A stretch of DNA of 64,000 nt from Vitis vinifera (taxonomy: Eukaryota > Streptophyta > Magnoliopsida > Vitales > Vitaceae): the NCBI RefSeq assembly GCF_030704535.1, contig NC_081820.1:24422001-24486000 (forward strand), read 5' to 3'. Shown one piece after another: positions 22,144-33,596 of the stretch. How positions within the stretch are numbered: position 1 is the first letter of the stretch; each line of letters begins with the position of its first letter. Below the pieces are notes generated by a model, which had not been told where the DNA came from, made no database searches, and saw nothing but the letters and a program-made list of their open reading frames with translations. A program made the position numbers and the translations under genes.

Positions 22144-24946
22144 CTATTGCTTCTTTTGACTAGCCTCTTTTCCCCTCTCAGCATACCCTTGGCGATTTCT
22201 CATTATCCAAAACCTCTCTATTTCTTCAGGTTTTCGCCCCGGAATTCGACCTGCTATCAAATCCCACCTGAAAAATTGCGTCAAAGACTCAAACTTTGAT
22301 AATTGGCTTAAGAGTTTTGATACCATATTAAACTACCAACCTAATAAAAAAAATTAATATATCATTAAATGACAAGCTTATAGCATATACCGACATGGAA
22401 TTAAAATTTAAACATTATTCTATTAAAAAAAATCATGATAAAAAAACAAAAGAAAAATATAAGTATATTTGATGATCCTTCTTCAAAAAAAAAAAAAATT
22501 GTTTTTTTTTTAATAATAAAGTGTTTTCATAATATCTTTAAATTATTTTTATTTATTTTCAAGAGTTGATAAAACATTAAAAGTAACATATTAGATATAA
22601 AAATTATTTGAAGTTTTCAAATCAATTTTATGTTTTATAAAATATTAAATAATAGTTTTTAAAAAATATTTTAAAAAACTGTTTTAAAAAATAGTTATCA
22701 AACAAATCCCTGTTATTTATTTAAGTCCCTTTTAATATTTAGTTTTTTTAAAAAAAATATTGTTTAATCAAATCACGAATCAAAACACTCTAAATATTTG
22801 TTTGATAAGAAATTTCTATTTTTATTTTTTAATTCAAACATATCAAAATTTTATTCTAAATGGCATTTTCACTGTTCGATCATGGCCCCTTGGAGAAAAA
22901 TACTTCAAAATTATTTCATTGCTAGATATAAAAATTTATAAAAATATAATTTATTGATAGAGAAATCTAGAGACCACTCGAATGCAACTTGGCAACATGA
23001 AGAGACACTTGCTCTCTCAACGACAATCCCTCCAATCCTTGCTTTCTGTGATTAGACCTTAGGGACCTTCATATAGCTGTCACTGAAAGCAATTTTTCTA
23101 AGTTGGATAACTGGGTAAGTTTGATTTGGGGAAACTTGTGTTTTGATAGGCCATTTAGAAAATATCTGATTTTTGGAACCCAACTTTATAAAATATGAGA
23201 ACCAAATTTTAATATGGAAAGTAATACTATTTTCATGCACTCTCAGTTGGCTCTATTTTTTTTGCCAAGATTACCCTCCGACAACAATGACCTTGACGGC
23301 GATGACTTTTGGCTTAGGTTTTTCAATGCCCCGAAGGAGGCTTCCTTTTTGGCTTTTTTCTTCATGCTGGAGTGAGGAAGACAAAAGTGTCCTTGCCGTC
23401 GTTGTTGCTCCGGTGGAGGAAGTCGCGGAACTTCCACCATTTCAATGATCCTGTGGAGTTGCTTTTCTTGTACCTTCTAGGTGGAGACTCCATCGCCTTG
23501 GGTTTCCACACGCAGTATGTCCCCAGTGGCACTCCCTCGAGCTCGTTGGCCTCTGAAGCCGTTCCTCTCTCCTCTATCAAAAGCATATTTTTCAATTGAA
23601 ATTCTATTTCATATTTGAGAAAAATCCGGAGGTGTCAAGGTCATTGCCGTCGCCACCATTGTAACTTTTTTTTTTTTATCTGTAATGGACTCGGAGTGTC
23701 CTTGTCATCGGAGGCCGACGAGCTCAAGAGAGTGCCATCGGGGACGTACTACGTGTGGAAATCCAAGGCTACGAAGTCTCCACCGAGAAGGTGCAAGAAA
23801 AGCAACTCCACGGGATCATCGAAATGGTGGAAGTTCTGTGACTTCCTCCACTGAAGCAACAACGACGATAAGGACACTTTCGTCTTCCTCACTCCTCACT
23901 CCAGGATGAAGAAAAAAAACCGAAAAGGAAGCCCCCTTGGGCGCTGAAAAACCTAAGCCAAAAGTTATTGTCGTTGGAGGGCAATCTTGTTACAAAAAAT
24001 GGAGTCAGTTCAAAGTGTATGAAAGCAATATTACTTTTTATATTAAAATCTGATTTTATAAAGTTGGATTCCGAAAATAAGATTTTTCCAAATGGCCATC
24101 AAAACACAAGTTTCCCTTGATTTGGCTTCAAAGAACCAGAGGCTTCACAGAGTACCATCATGAGAGGCCTTAATTTCAGGGATTCATGGAAGAGGAATTT
24201 GCAGAAGAAATGAGACAACAAGAGGATGGTTAATCTCGAAGTACAAGTGTACAACCCCATAGAGGAGGTAATTAATAATTACATTGTAGGGAGTACAATC
24301 ATCACAAGCATTAATTGTAGCAGAGCAGAAAACAGGACTGCAACAACTTCCCTAACACATGAGCTGTGGCCAACGCTATACTTTCAAGTTTCAAGTTTAA
24401 ACCTTTTTTTTTTTTTTTTAATAATATTTACATAGAAATAAAATTTATTAAAAAAAAAATTAGAAAAAGAAAAATCAAACAATGGTGTCAGTTATCATCA
24501 CCACAACTACTACTCCCCTGTGCCTTAAAATAAATAAAAAATTTTAAAAAAAAAATTAATACTTTAGATAACAGTTTTTATTTCTAACATTTAAAAAGCA
24601 ATTAAATAGCTCTGAAAATAATAACAATACAACGGTTGTCTTCCGGTTGAATATAGAGTAATACTCACCTATCTCCGACGAGTCTGTACATTCTGTAAAT
24701 GAGATCTTCTTCTTGTTCGCTCATGTTTATGAATTCCCATTCAATACTACTCACCTCTTCAGAAAACAAATCCAAAAAGAAAAAAGGGTGGCTCAGTCTC
24801 TACCAGTGAGTCGAAGAAGAAAGGAGAAGGAAAGAAAGAAAGGGAAGAAGAAGAAGAAGAAGAAGAACCCATTTAAGATTAGGAAAGTTACCTTCAGACT
24901 GCGAGGGGGCGGCGATTTTGGGGAGTTTCCGGCGGCGTCGGTCCAT
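22144..24946 (-). CDS. CPC: R3-MYB repressor of the CAPRICE/TRIPTYCHON/ETC type
   Basis: On the minus strand, exons 24946-24892, 24756-24669 and 22267-22144 join in frame to 88 residues. The last two donors and acceptors are split-codon junctions that restore SEEVSSIEWEFINM and GDRWDLIAGRIPGR, both hallmarks of the family. The single R3 repeat carries the bHLH-binding signature [DE]Lx2[RK]x3Lx6Lx3R within EEDLIYRMYRLVGDRWDL. There is no activation domain, and the C-terminus is short (ERGKEASQKKQ). In Arabidopsis such proteins move between epidermal cells and compete with R2R3-MYBs for GL3/EGL3-type bHLH partners, repressing trichome or non-hair fate. I cannot say whether CPC, TRY or an ETC is the true orthologue. 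Intron 2 is 2401 bp, long because a 988-bp transposon sits in it. An open frame reaching upstream of the start (to 25210) is hydrophobic and non-homologous. Confidence 0.93.
23362..23595 (-). pseudogene. DUF1645-like gene fragment, left arm
   Basis: The minus-strand frame shows ANELEGVPLGTYCVW, then KPKAMESPPRR, KKSNSTGS and the RSNNDGKDTFVFL block, which resembles the middle of plant DUF1645 proteins. It is a fragment without start, N-terminus or C-terminus, captured in the transposon arm. The frame ends soon after FVFLTPA. The other arm holds a diverged copy, which makes this a duplicated captured fragment. Function of the family is poorly known to me. Confidence 0.6.
23690..23925 (+). pseudogene. 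DUF1645-like gene fragment, right arm
   Basis: The plus-strand frame shows ADELKRVPSGTYYVWKSK, KKSNSTGSSKWWKFCDFLH and then, in the next frame, a DKDTFVFLTP block. It is the diverged mirror of the left-arm fragment. Reading runs outward from the element's centre. It has an internal stop directly after CDFLH. Confidence 0.6.
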
Positions 24947-25617
24947 GGTTTTAATGAAGGAGAGGGAGGAGAAGAAGAGAAGAAAGAAATTGAATGAAGA
25001 GGAAAGGGAAGGGAATGAATTTTTAATGAGAGAGAATATTGTGTCGGAATGAATAATGCAGATGCAACTACATATAATGAGGGTGAGGGCCAACAAACCC
25101 AGAAAATTCGTGAGTTCTGTTGACTTGTAGACTTGTAGTTGACAACCTTCAGAGAAAACGGGCACAGCTTTAGCCTCCGAGTTTTGGGGTATTTTGGTAA
25201 TTTGATTCACTCTACTTAAACTGAAAGTGATATGGGGTGATTTTGGCTTCTTATATGATTCACCGTTAAATGAACCAAAAAGGCCAATTTAACCTTTTCT
25301 TCACTTTTAAAAATTTATCGTCACTATTATTATTTTGTAGGGTTTCTCCTTGATTTTTTATTTATTTTAAGTTTTGTCTTGTTGATGCTTGGGAAGTGGT
25401 GATGATGGTGTGATTTTACTTTTGGGAAATTTCCTAGAAATTCCTAAAAGGGTAATTTTATGGGCTGAAATTACCAAAAAGGCTATATAATCATAACATT
25501 TTAAAAAATTTGTTTCAAAACTAATTTTTCTTTTAATTTTATAAAACCGATGTCTGATTAGAAATCTAAAATATTTTTATTCTGATTTTTATATTTTTAA
25601 ATATGTTTTAAAATTAT

Positions 25618-25931
25618 GTTGCTAGACGAAACGACAGAATGCATCACCTTAGATGGCGAGAGTTCAGTAACCAAAAGCATCACTAGTCTACGCTCTGACC
25701 TAAGTAGCATGAGGCACGTGGAATCCCGTGTGAATTAGCAATTACCACCTTGCAAGACTAAATATTCCTAGGTGACCGATAGCGAAGTAATACCATGAGG
25801 GAAGGATGAAAAGAACCCCCATCGAGGAGTGAAATAGAACATGAAATTGTAAGTTCCCAAGTAGTGGGAGGATACGGGAGATCTAACTGCGTGCCTATTA
25901 AAGAATGAGCCGACGACTCATAGGCAATGGA
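25618..25931 (+). pseudogene. Nuclear copy of part of plastid 23S rRNA (NUPT)
   Basis: About 310 bases match remembered 23S rRNA text of the plastid type, for example GGCACGTGGAATCCCGTGTG, TGACCGATAGCGAAGTA, CCGTGAGGGA-like, GAAAAGAACCCCCATCG and GAATGAGCC-GACTCATAGGCA. A number of positions differ, apparently mostly as C to T and G to A, which is the usual mark of an old methylated nuclear insertion. The fragment corresponds to an internal part of the 5' half of the rRNA. It sits in otherwise A+T-rich DNA and is not a working gene. Confidence 0.9.
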
Positions 25932-26539
25932 TGATTTATTTTTAATCATTTTTTATATTTATATAATTATTTTTTTAAAATAGCCAAAAAAAAATAACTA
26001 AAAACAATTAAAAGATCATATTTAAAAACATCATGTTTCCTGCATTTTTATTGTTAAACATGTTTTTTTCAAAAAATTGTTACCAAAATCAAATCAATTT
26101 TTTTTTTCATTTATAAAATTTATTTATTTTTTATATATAAAATATATTTATAAAGATACTCAACAAGGGAATTCATAACCTACAAGGATAGCCCATTCGT
26201 CTTATAAGGTTTTTTAAGCTTTTAGACGAAGTTGTGTTATATTTGATAAGGATTCCACAGTATGACTGCCACATTATCTTTGGACATTTCCTAAAAGCTA
26301 AAACCGACAGCCATATGCTATCTCAGCTGGGCCTTACCCTACCTTTTTTGTTTGATTTATTTTTTTAAACCAATATTTATTATCTACAATTGAATTGATG
26401 ATAAAACAGAATCCTAAGTCAGCGAATCACTAATAGAATTTGGGGTGGTGAATAGTGAGTTGCATATGGCTTCGAAAAATGTAGATAAGTTTTTGGCATC
26501 TTGCCTTAAACATCATTCACAAAATCTTTCTTCAAATCT

Positions 26540-26891
26540 TGATATCATCTGAGTTTTGGCAAAAATAATTCATTTTGAAAAGAAAAAAAAATTCACAAAG
26601 TAAATTCCTTGTCTAAATAATTTCTAAACTAGTGGTGCATATGACCTGTGTGGATATTATTGTGGTCTAATTTTTTTATTATTTTTTTTCTTATTATAAA
26701 ATTATAATTAGTAACTATGGTTTTAATTTTTTTTTCAAAGATAATACCGTATATATAATTATCAATTACAATTTCATGATATAGATACCCACCTGGATGA
26801 AAAACACTAGTTGAGAATTATTTTATTAGAAGATTTACTTTGTGAAATATTTTAAAAATAAATTATTTTTGCTCAAAACTTAAAAATATCA
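26540..26891. repeat. Foldback element (MITE-like) with about 80-90-bp arms
   Basis: The left arm from TGATATCATCTGAGTTTTGGC to AACTAGTG (about 26540-26634) and the right arm (about 26808-26891) are imperfect inverted copies. Both include CAAAAATAATT, CACAAAGTAAAT and CTAGTG. The 170-base centre is A+T-rich. No coding capacity. Confidence 0.65.
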
Positions 26892-28079
26892 CACTACTTT
26901 GAAATAAAAGTATGTTTTAAGAGTGATTATAAGAAGGGTAAAAGTCATTTATATTTGAGCATGCTTTTCAATGGAATGAGATATTTAGTAAAAGAATACT
27001 CGTGAAATTATCTGTTTTTAATGACTTTGATACATGGTTCTTCCAAAAATCATTTTTTATTATCTAATGTTTTATAAAAAATATCGTCAAAGTATTTATT
27101 TTTTGTTAATATATATTCAAATATTAAAAACTCTTTTAAGAATATTTTCATTAAAGCGATTTAAATTTGTATTGTTTTTCAAACGTAATTTTTAAAAGAA
27201 TCATCTATCAAAATGAGCCTTTTGAAATAACTTCACATGAATTTCAAGATTTTTAAAAATTTTATCAAAAGCTTATTTTTTACAAGTAATTGGCTCTTTC
27301 AAAATCAATACAAAATTGGCTCAAGTGATTTTTTTTTAAAACCCTATATAATCATTCTTATAAACACAATAATTTGTAGTTTTCTTTCATTATTAGCTTT
27401 TTTTTTTCATAGTTACGGTCAGTACTTAGTAATTTTCATAGACTTATGAAAAAAAATTCCAAAATAGGAACCTAAATTTATAAAATACAAATTTGAAGTA
27501 GCTATCTAAAAATAATTAGTATTTCATGCACTTTTTGGTCAAATGTATTATTTTTTACTATTAAGGAGTTACTTTTTAATGAAATAGGTACTACTTTGAT
27601 CGATAGGTGCATAAAACTTGAATTAACTTTAAAGAATTCTTATTTTGTAATTATTTTTACATGCTTTATCCAATAAAAAAATAACCATTGGGAAAGGAAT
27701 CAACATCCTAATATTGAGGATTTTGGTTTTCTTGAGAATGATTTTTTGTTTTTGATTTTTTTATTCTTATTTTTAGATTGAATGAAGAATGAATACGTTT
27801 CTTTCAAGTGTCTCAAGGACCAATTTGCAATCCTTTTGAATCATTAATTTTTATTTTTGTTTTTTTATGGTAGCTTGGGGTACATGGGAATGAGGACAAA
27901 AATAAGATGAAATCCGAGATAAATTAGAATACCAAGTGGAAAAAAATAATCTAAATCTTGGTACCCTTCTAGTTTTCATGAAAATTGTTGGAGAGTACTC
28001 CTATAAGTCTATTAGGTGGTTAACATTTTCTTAGTGAGCTCAATTACTCATGGATTAAAATCAATTAACAAATTTTGAT

Positions 28080-28520
28080 GAATAAACAATGCATTAATGG
28101 ACTTAAGCAAATTAGTGATTCCCTCTTTGATTGACTCATCGATTAATCAACTGATTGCAACAATCACATTTAATCATACTTTCTATCTATTTAAGTAACT
28201 CCTTTGCCTCGCTCTTAGGTTGGCCCTTCGACTTGACTAAGTTCCACTTGTGCCATGTGTGTATGGGCTAGCCCATGGTGTAGTCAATTATAATATACTC
28301 AACTTCTTCTTTCATAGGTTCATCTACAACATTTTGTGGTGCCTCATGGGCATGTTCCTATCTGGGTTGGTCTGGTTTAATCGAAGTCAACTAACTCACA
28401 TGGAATACGGGGTGAGTTTTCATTGAGCTTGTCGCTTGAGTCTATAGGCTACCTCTCTTATTCACTTCTTTACAAGAGAGCTTACAAATAGAGTTATAGT
28501 TCAAGCTTCCTTCATCCTAC
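28080..28520 (-). mobile_element. Possible retroelement fossil
   Basis: This stretch is less A+T-rich than its surroundings and has phrases that resemble fragments of plant LTR-retrotransposon coding or leader sequence. It is too decayed to name a family and shows no intact frame. It begins with an 'ATTAATCAACTGATTG' phrase like those at 12640-12890 and 37460-37700. Confidence 0.25.
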
Positions 28521-29528
28521 CTTTGTGTTTCTTTTATTTCTTTTTTCTCGAATTTTTGGAAGAACAAAGATTTTAAAGTTATCATCTTTATAGAATACAC
28601 CCCCATAAGCAATATCGATCATTGAATCCTATAAACAGAACCCTAATTTCAATGAATGGGAAATTGAATGGATTTTCTACTTTGACTTTATTTTATTTCT
28701 GCATTCCAAAATTTACAAATGTGATTTATGTTTATGTTAGAAAAATTAAGATAAAAAAAGTCAAAAAATATATTTATTTAATTAAAATTTATCAAAATAT
28801 CAAAAAAGTTATAAAAAAAAAAAAAAAACTACCTCAAATCCACTGAAATAATTTAAGCAAGTGTGACTTTATGTTTTATACTATTTCATGCAAATAATGA
28901 CCACTTTGGAAAGTGGACAGGTTTGAATGACAAGTAGAAATAACTATTTTCTCTACCTTTCACACTGTGAACAATCAAATCATAAAATCATGGGAAGCCT
29001 CCCAAATATAAAATTCCTGCAAACTTTCCATTGGGTTTCCTAGTAGCCAAACAGGCCATGGGTTAGGGCCTTCAAGTTTATGATTTTTATCTCCCTCTCA
29101 ATAATTTGACATAAAAAAGTACTTAGTACTATTCCCAAAAAAAAAACCACAAACATTATTTTTACAACAGCTGTTAAAATTAATATTCAAAATTTTCATA
29201 ATTTTAAAATTTGTCTCATTATTCAGATTTCAGAGTACAGAATAACAGTAGTACACATGTGATCACAAGAATGGTTTGGAAGAATAAGAGGATTTTCTCC
29301 TATTAATAAATAGGTATCTGCCGTTCTGTTACATTCAGAGGCCAGATGGTCTGTTCAGACTTCAGACGAGAGTGTTACAATATCAATCCTAATTTGTTTT
29401 TTGCGGTGTTGTGTCCAAAACTAAGAGACAAAACAAGCGAATTTAAAAAAGTTAAAAGTTTCCTTATCTTATCTTAAGCTATCTTCTTTGACTAAAATAT
29501 TCTTATCCCAACATTTATTTATACTCTT

Positions 29529-29549
29529 ATATATATATATATATATATT
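29529..29549. repeat. (TA)n microsatellite
   Basis: About ten TA units in A+T-rich intergenic DNA. Confidence 0.7.
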
Positions 29550-30158
29550 TAGGATTTTTTTTTTAAAAAAGGTTAAATTACAAAAAAGTATTTTTTATTC
29601 TTTCTTTTTCTCTTAAATTTTTTTTTAACTAATATCAATCTTAAACTATGACGAAATGTCTAATAAAAAAACCCCACTTAAGAAATAAGTGTAGACAATG
29701 GAGCATAGTTTAGGGTTTTCAACATTGCTTAAAAAAAAAAAAAAAGGAAAAAAAATGTTTATAGGCTAAATTGAAATTCTGACAAAATATATGATGGTTT
29801 TTTGTAAATTACTCTAAAGTTAACAAAATATTGAAGGAAAAAAAATTAAAAATAAATAAATAAAACAAAACAAGAGTTTATTAATGTGCCATCAACTTCA
29901 AGACTGACTCAGCTTTGTAACATTGTATAACACAAGGAGATTTAGTGGGTGTTTTTGGGGCATATGCAAAGTGTAATGTCAGCATCAAATGAGAAATAGA
30001 ATGCTGCATGCTGCCATTGCTTTCAGTTTCAGATTTATTCCCAGACTAGGTTTCCCATAGAACACAACATTTTGGTTTAGGATATACCTCTATTTTTATT
30101 TTTTATTTTTAAAATAGAAAATGTAAAAATATTTTATTTTTTTAAAAGTTGAAAAAAG

Positions 30159-30163
<5 letters not shown>

Positions 30164-30200
<37 letters not shown>
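30164..30200. repeat. (GA)n microsatellite
   Basis: About 18 uninterrupted GA units follow an A-rich stretch. A likely length polymorphism. Confidence 0.9.
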
Positions 30201-30205
<5 letters not shown>

Positions 30206-31004
30206 GACTAACAAACATGTCTAATATTTTATGAAAATTAAATATATATATACCCAATTTCTTATCTTGAAAATAAAATATGTATGAGAAAATTTAGGTT
30301 ATTAAATAAAGATATAAAAGGATTATTTGATTAAAATGGTCGATGAAAACTCAATTTTAAAAATTTAACCTTTCATCCTTTTTTTAGGTTGCGTTTTAAC
30401 AAAAATACTCTTATTTTTTTCTTGTAAAAATAACATTATCTTTTAAAAAACTACATATAAATATTTGAAATAATCAAGGGCATATGTGTCATAAATGAAT
30501 TACTCTTTAAACAAAAATACGAGAGAGGTGAAATTCTCAAATATGAAGATTATTTCATCATTTTCAACCAATTAATTCTATAAATAAATATAAGTTACAT
30601 AAAATGGATGAAAATAAGGTAAAAGGTTAAATATACTTTACCCCTTAACTTATCATGTGTTCCCTTTAAACTTATTAAATACCAATATTTTACCTAATAT
30701 GAAATTAAGTAAAATTATCTTTAAATTAATAGTCTTGAAATGAAATTTCTAAAATGTTTTTAAAATATATTAATTTTAATTTTAATTTTTTATTTTTGAG
30801 AGATATTCAGATGTCCATTTGTAATTTTTTATATATAGTTATGAAGTATGATGACTTCGAACTTGAATAATAAACTTTATATATATATATATTTCAGCTA
30901 TTTTTCTTAGTATTTTAGCCTTATTTCTTTGCTTTAAAAATTATTAATTGACGTTTTAATAAGTTTAAAAAGGTAGAGGGTTGGATTTTAACAAATTTGA
31001 GGAG

Positions 31005-31116
31005 TAAAATGTTGAATTTTGAATGTGAGGGGCAAAAGCGTAAAGCACGACAAAGATGGGTAAGATGTTGAATTTTGAATGTGAGGGGGCAAAAGAGTAA
31101 AACGCGACGAAGTTGA
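31005..31116 (+). repeat. Two-copy 56-bp tandem repeat
   Basis: The phrase GTTGAATTTTGAATGTGAGG occurs at 31011 and 31067, and each copy continues with GGCAAAAG(C/A)GTAAA(G/A)C. The two copies differ at several bases. Purpose unknown. Confidence 0.7.
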
Positions 31117-31756
31117 GCAGCCCCCGGACAAATTATAATGGGACATGCGTGGTATAAAACAATATTAAGATATACACGTGGCATAATGTGATCGGTCGTA
31201 CCCTTTTGATACGTATCGATTGGACTCTACAACGAGATCCTCGCTAATTATGCGATGGGATATAAAAGAAAGCTTTTCAAACATTTTTAAAATCATTTTA
31301 ATGATAAAATGATTTTCAATATTTGGAAAGGACAAAAAAATGTGGGGGAATTGTGAATATTAATAAATCTCATTTTGAAAAAAAAAAAAATGGTTGATAA
31401 TATCTTTATTTTAAATTTTTTTTTTCAAAATTTTAAAATAAATTATGAAAATTATTTGAATTGTAAAGATATTGAGTAAGAAAGTAAGGAGGGGTGAAAA
31501 AAATTGATTTTTAATTTTTTTTTAGAAAAAAAAATTATAATTGGATAAAAATATTTGAAAAATCGTCCTTTTTTATTTTTTTTCTTTTATTTTCCTTCAA
31601 TTTAATTTTTTTTAATACTAAAGCACAAAAAATAAAAAAAAAATTTAAAAATGTTATTTTATTCAATATTAAAAAAATCAAGAAAAAGAAAAAAAAAGAT
31701 GAGTCTAATAATTATGAAGACATAAATATAATTTCTTTTCATCTCCAATTTCAAAT

Positions 31757-31790
31757 TCCACTTTTATTATTATTATTATTATTATTATAA
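31757..31790. repeat. (TTA)n microsatellite
   Basis: About ten TTA units in A+T-rich intergenic DNA. Confidence 0.8.
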
Positions 31791-32344
31791 AATATTTTCA
31801 GATAATTAAATTAAAATATAATTATTTTTAAAAACAATTTTTCATTTTTTTAAAAATAAAAAATAGAAAATATGATATTTAAAAAAACATATTTTAATTG
31901 TTTTAATTCATTTTTATTTATTTTTAAGGATTACTTTAAAAAATAATTATATAATATGAATAATAATTAAAAAATAAAATATCACAAATAAAATTTATTT
32001 TTAAAATATATTTAAATATTTAAAAAATAAATTAAAAACATTTTAATTCACTGTTCAAAATAATTCCCAAATAAACTTTTTTTAATAGTTAAAATACAAT
32101 AAATATACACAAAATCGGAAATCCCTTATTATTTATATTTTTTATAAAGGAAAATATTAATATTTATTTTATTGTGAAACTCACCCAGAGAAAAGGACAG
32201 TTCCATAAATTCTGCCAGAGATGCCGTGCGCGAGTCCAAAATAAGATCAAAAGTCTTACTATACATTATTACCATCTCAGTGCAGGTGCCACGCATCTGA
32301 CCTCATTTGATGGGTTCAAGCAATACTCCAACCATCTGTATACG

Positions 32345-33080
32345 TGACATGATATCAATCGAACATGTTTTTCGTGGGTCTCGACGAAGGATAAATGAGT
32401 TTTAATTAAACTTCTCGGTATAACTTATTTAATAAATAAATAATTTTTGGATCAATTCATATAACATAAATTTGATCCGACTCATTTAATAATTATGTTA
32501 TTAATCTAATTATATTTTAAAATTATTTAATTTATTTTAAACTCAATTTTAAATAAATAAGTTAATTTAGTTATAAAAATATTTAATTGAGATATTAATC
32601 ATACAAATATATATAACATCTAACTCAACCTAATTATTAAATAGGCATAATAGATTCAAACAATACTCTTCAAAACGATAGGTGAATTTAACATAGCTCT
32701 TTATTTTTACTATTCACTCTCTACCATTCGTTGGTCAATAAAATAAAGTTTGATATCATTTATTGGTATGATATGATACCAATCGAACATGCATTTCGTG
32801 AGTTTGGATTAAATATAGATGAGTTTTTTTAAATTCATGTTAACTTACATAACTTGTTTAATAAATTAGTAATTTTTTTATTAACTTATATAACACAAAT
32901 TTGACCGGAATTGACTCATTTAATAATTCTGTCATTAACCTAATTAATTTTTAAAACCATTTAACTCATTTTAAATTATGTTTTAAATAAATATGTTAAT
33001 TAATTATAAAACATGTTTAATTGAGACATTAATCATATAGATATATACAAGATCTAATTAGACCTCATTGTTAAATAGAA
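32345..33080 (+). repeat. Direct duplication of a roughly 300-bp A+T-rich repeat
   Basis: Copy 1 (about 32345-32640) and copy 2 (about 32768-33080) share GATAT(C/A)CAATCGAACATG, AACTT(A/G)TTTAATAAAT, ATAACA(C/T)AAATTTGA and GACTCATTTAATAATT. They also share an ATTAATCATA(C/T)A(A/G)AT end. Spacing between starts is about 423 bases. The text resembles a decayed form of the dispersed plant repeat rich in 'TTAATAAACGGGTC' phrases. Class unknown. Confidence 0.65.
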
Positions 33081-33351
33081 AAACTTGATTATTAAATGAA
33101 TTAAATACATTCCATGATATATTACTTATTTAATAATTAAGTATTATTTAGGTTTATATTTAATCTAAATTTATTAATTTTTTTACTTGTTTGATTTGTT
33201 GCATTAAAATTACAAATATTTTTATTAAAAATAAAAATAATTATAATATTTTTTACATTTTTAATTAATGAAAATATATTTTTCTTTATCATATTTGAAA
33301 CAAAAAATTAAGTGGATTTTGAAGTGCAATAATTTAAAGTATAATTATTTT

Positions 33352-33475
33352 AGAGTGCATTTAATAATGATTCTAGAAAACATTTTTAATATTTTTTAAC
33401 ACTTGAATAATATTTTTTTTTTAAGTATTAAAAATGTTAAAGTGTTTTCTAAAATCAGTGTCAAACAGATTCTTA
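33352..33475. repeat. Foldback MITE, unit 1 of a tandem triplet
   Basis: It starts GAGTGCATTTAATAATGATTCTAGAAAAC and ends TTTTCTAAAATCAGTGTCAAACAGATTC, which are near-complementary. The centre has ACACTTGAAT...TAAGTATTAAAAATG. It has no coding capacity. Confidence 0.75.
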
Positions 33476-33596
33476 AAACTCGTTTAATAGTAATTTTGAT
33501 AAGCGTTTTTAATATTTCTAATACTTGAAAATTTTTATCATTCAAGTATTAAAAATATTAAAAATATTTTCTAAAATTACTTTCAAATGCATTCTT
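33476..33596. repeat. Foldback MITE, unit 2 of a tandem triplet
   Basis: A second unit abuts the first. It runs from CTCGTTTAATAGTAATTTTGATAAGCG to TTCTAAAATTACTTTCAAATGCATTC, with AATACTTGAAAA...TTCAAGTATT in the centre. Confidence 0.75.

Larger units (their letters stand above)
23129..24116. mobile_element. Non-autonomous DNA transposon with long inverted arms carrying a DUF1645-like gene fragment
   Basis: The element starts GGGAAACTTGTGTTTTGAT and ends in its reverse complement at 24116. TTGATTTG flanks it on both sides (23121-23128 and 24117-24124; nine bases if the next G is shared). Such an 8-9 bp duplication fits Mutator-like or hAT transposons. The arms, about 23129-23556 and 23706-24116, are imperfect inverted copies (roughly 80-90 percent by eye, with small indels) around a 150-bp centre. 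Each arm encodes, reading from the centre outward, remnants of a plant protein with the motifs GTYCVWKPK, KKSNSTGS, KWWKFRDFL and NNDGKDTFVFL. I recognise these as typical of the DUF1645 family. No transposase is present. It lies inside intron 2 of the R3-MYB gene. Confidence 0.85.

Noticed and set aside
23615-23909. Possible intact small gene encoding a GTYYVWKSK protein
   Set aside because: It lacks a start and C-terminus of the family, is mirrored in the other arm and sits inside a transposon, so it is a captured fragment.
24800-25210. Minus-strand frame that extends the R3-MYB start upstream, adding a hydrophobic segment
   Set aside because: The family starts at MDRRRR (24946). The upstream part is low-complexity leader and it continues past the exon 1 donor into intron 1.
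25758-25949. Minus-strand 63-codon open frame
   Set aside because: It is the complement of the plastid 23S rRNA relic.
30921-31184. Minus-strand frame with two similar segments
   Set aside because: The similarity comes from the two-copy 56-bp tandem repeat.
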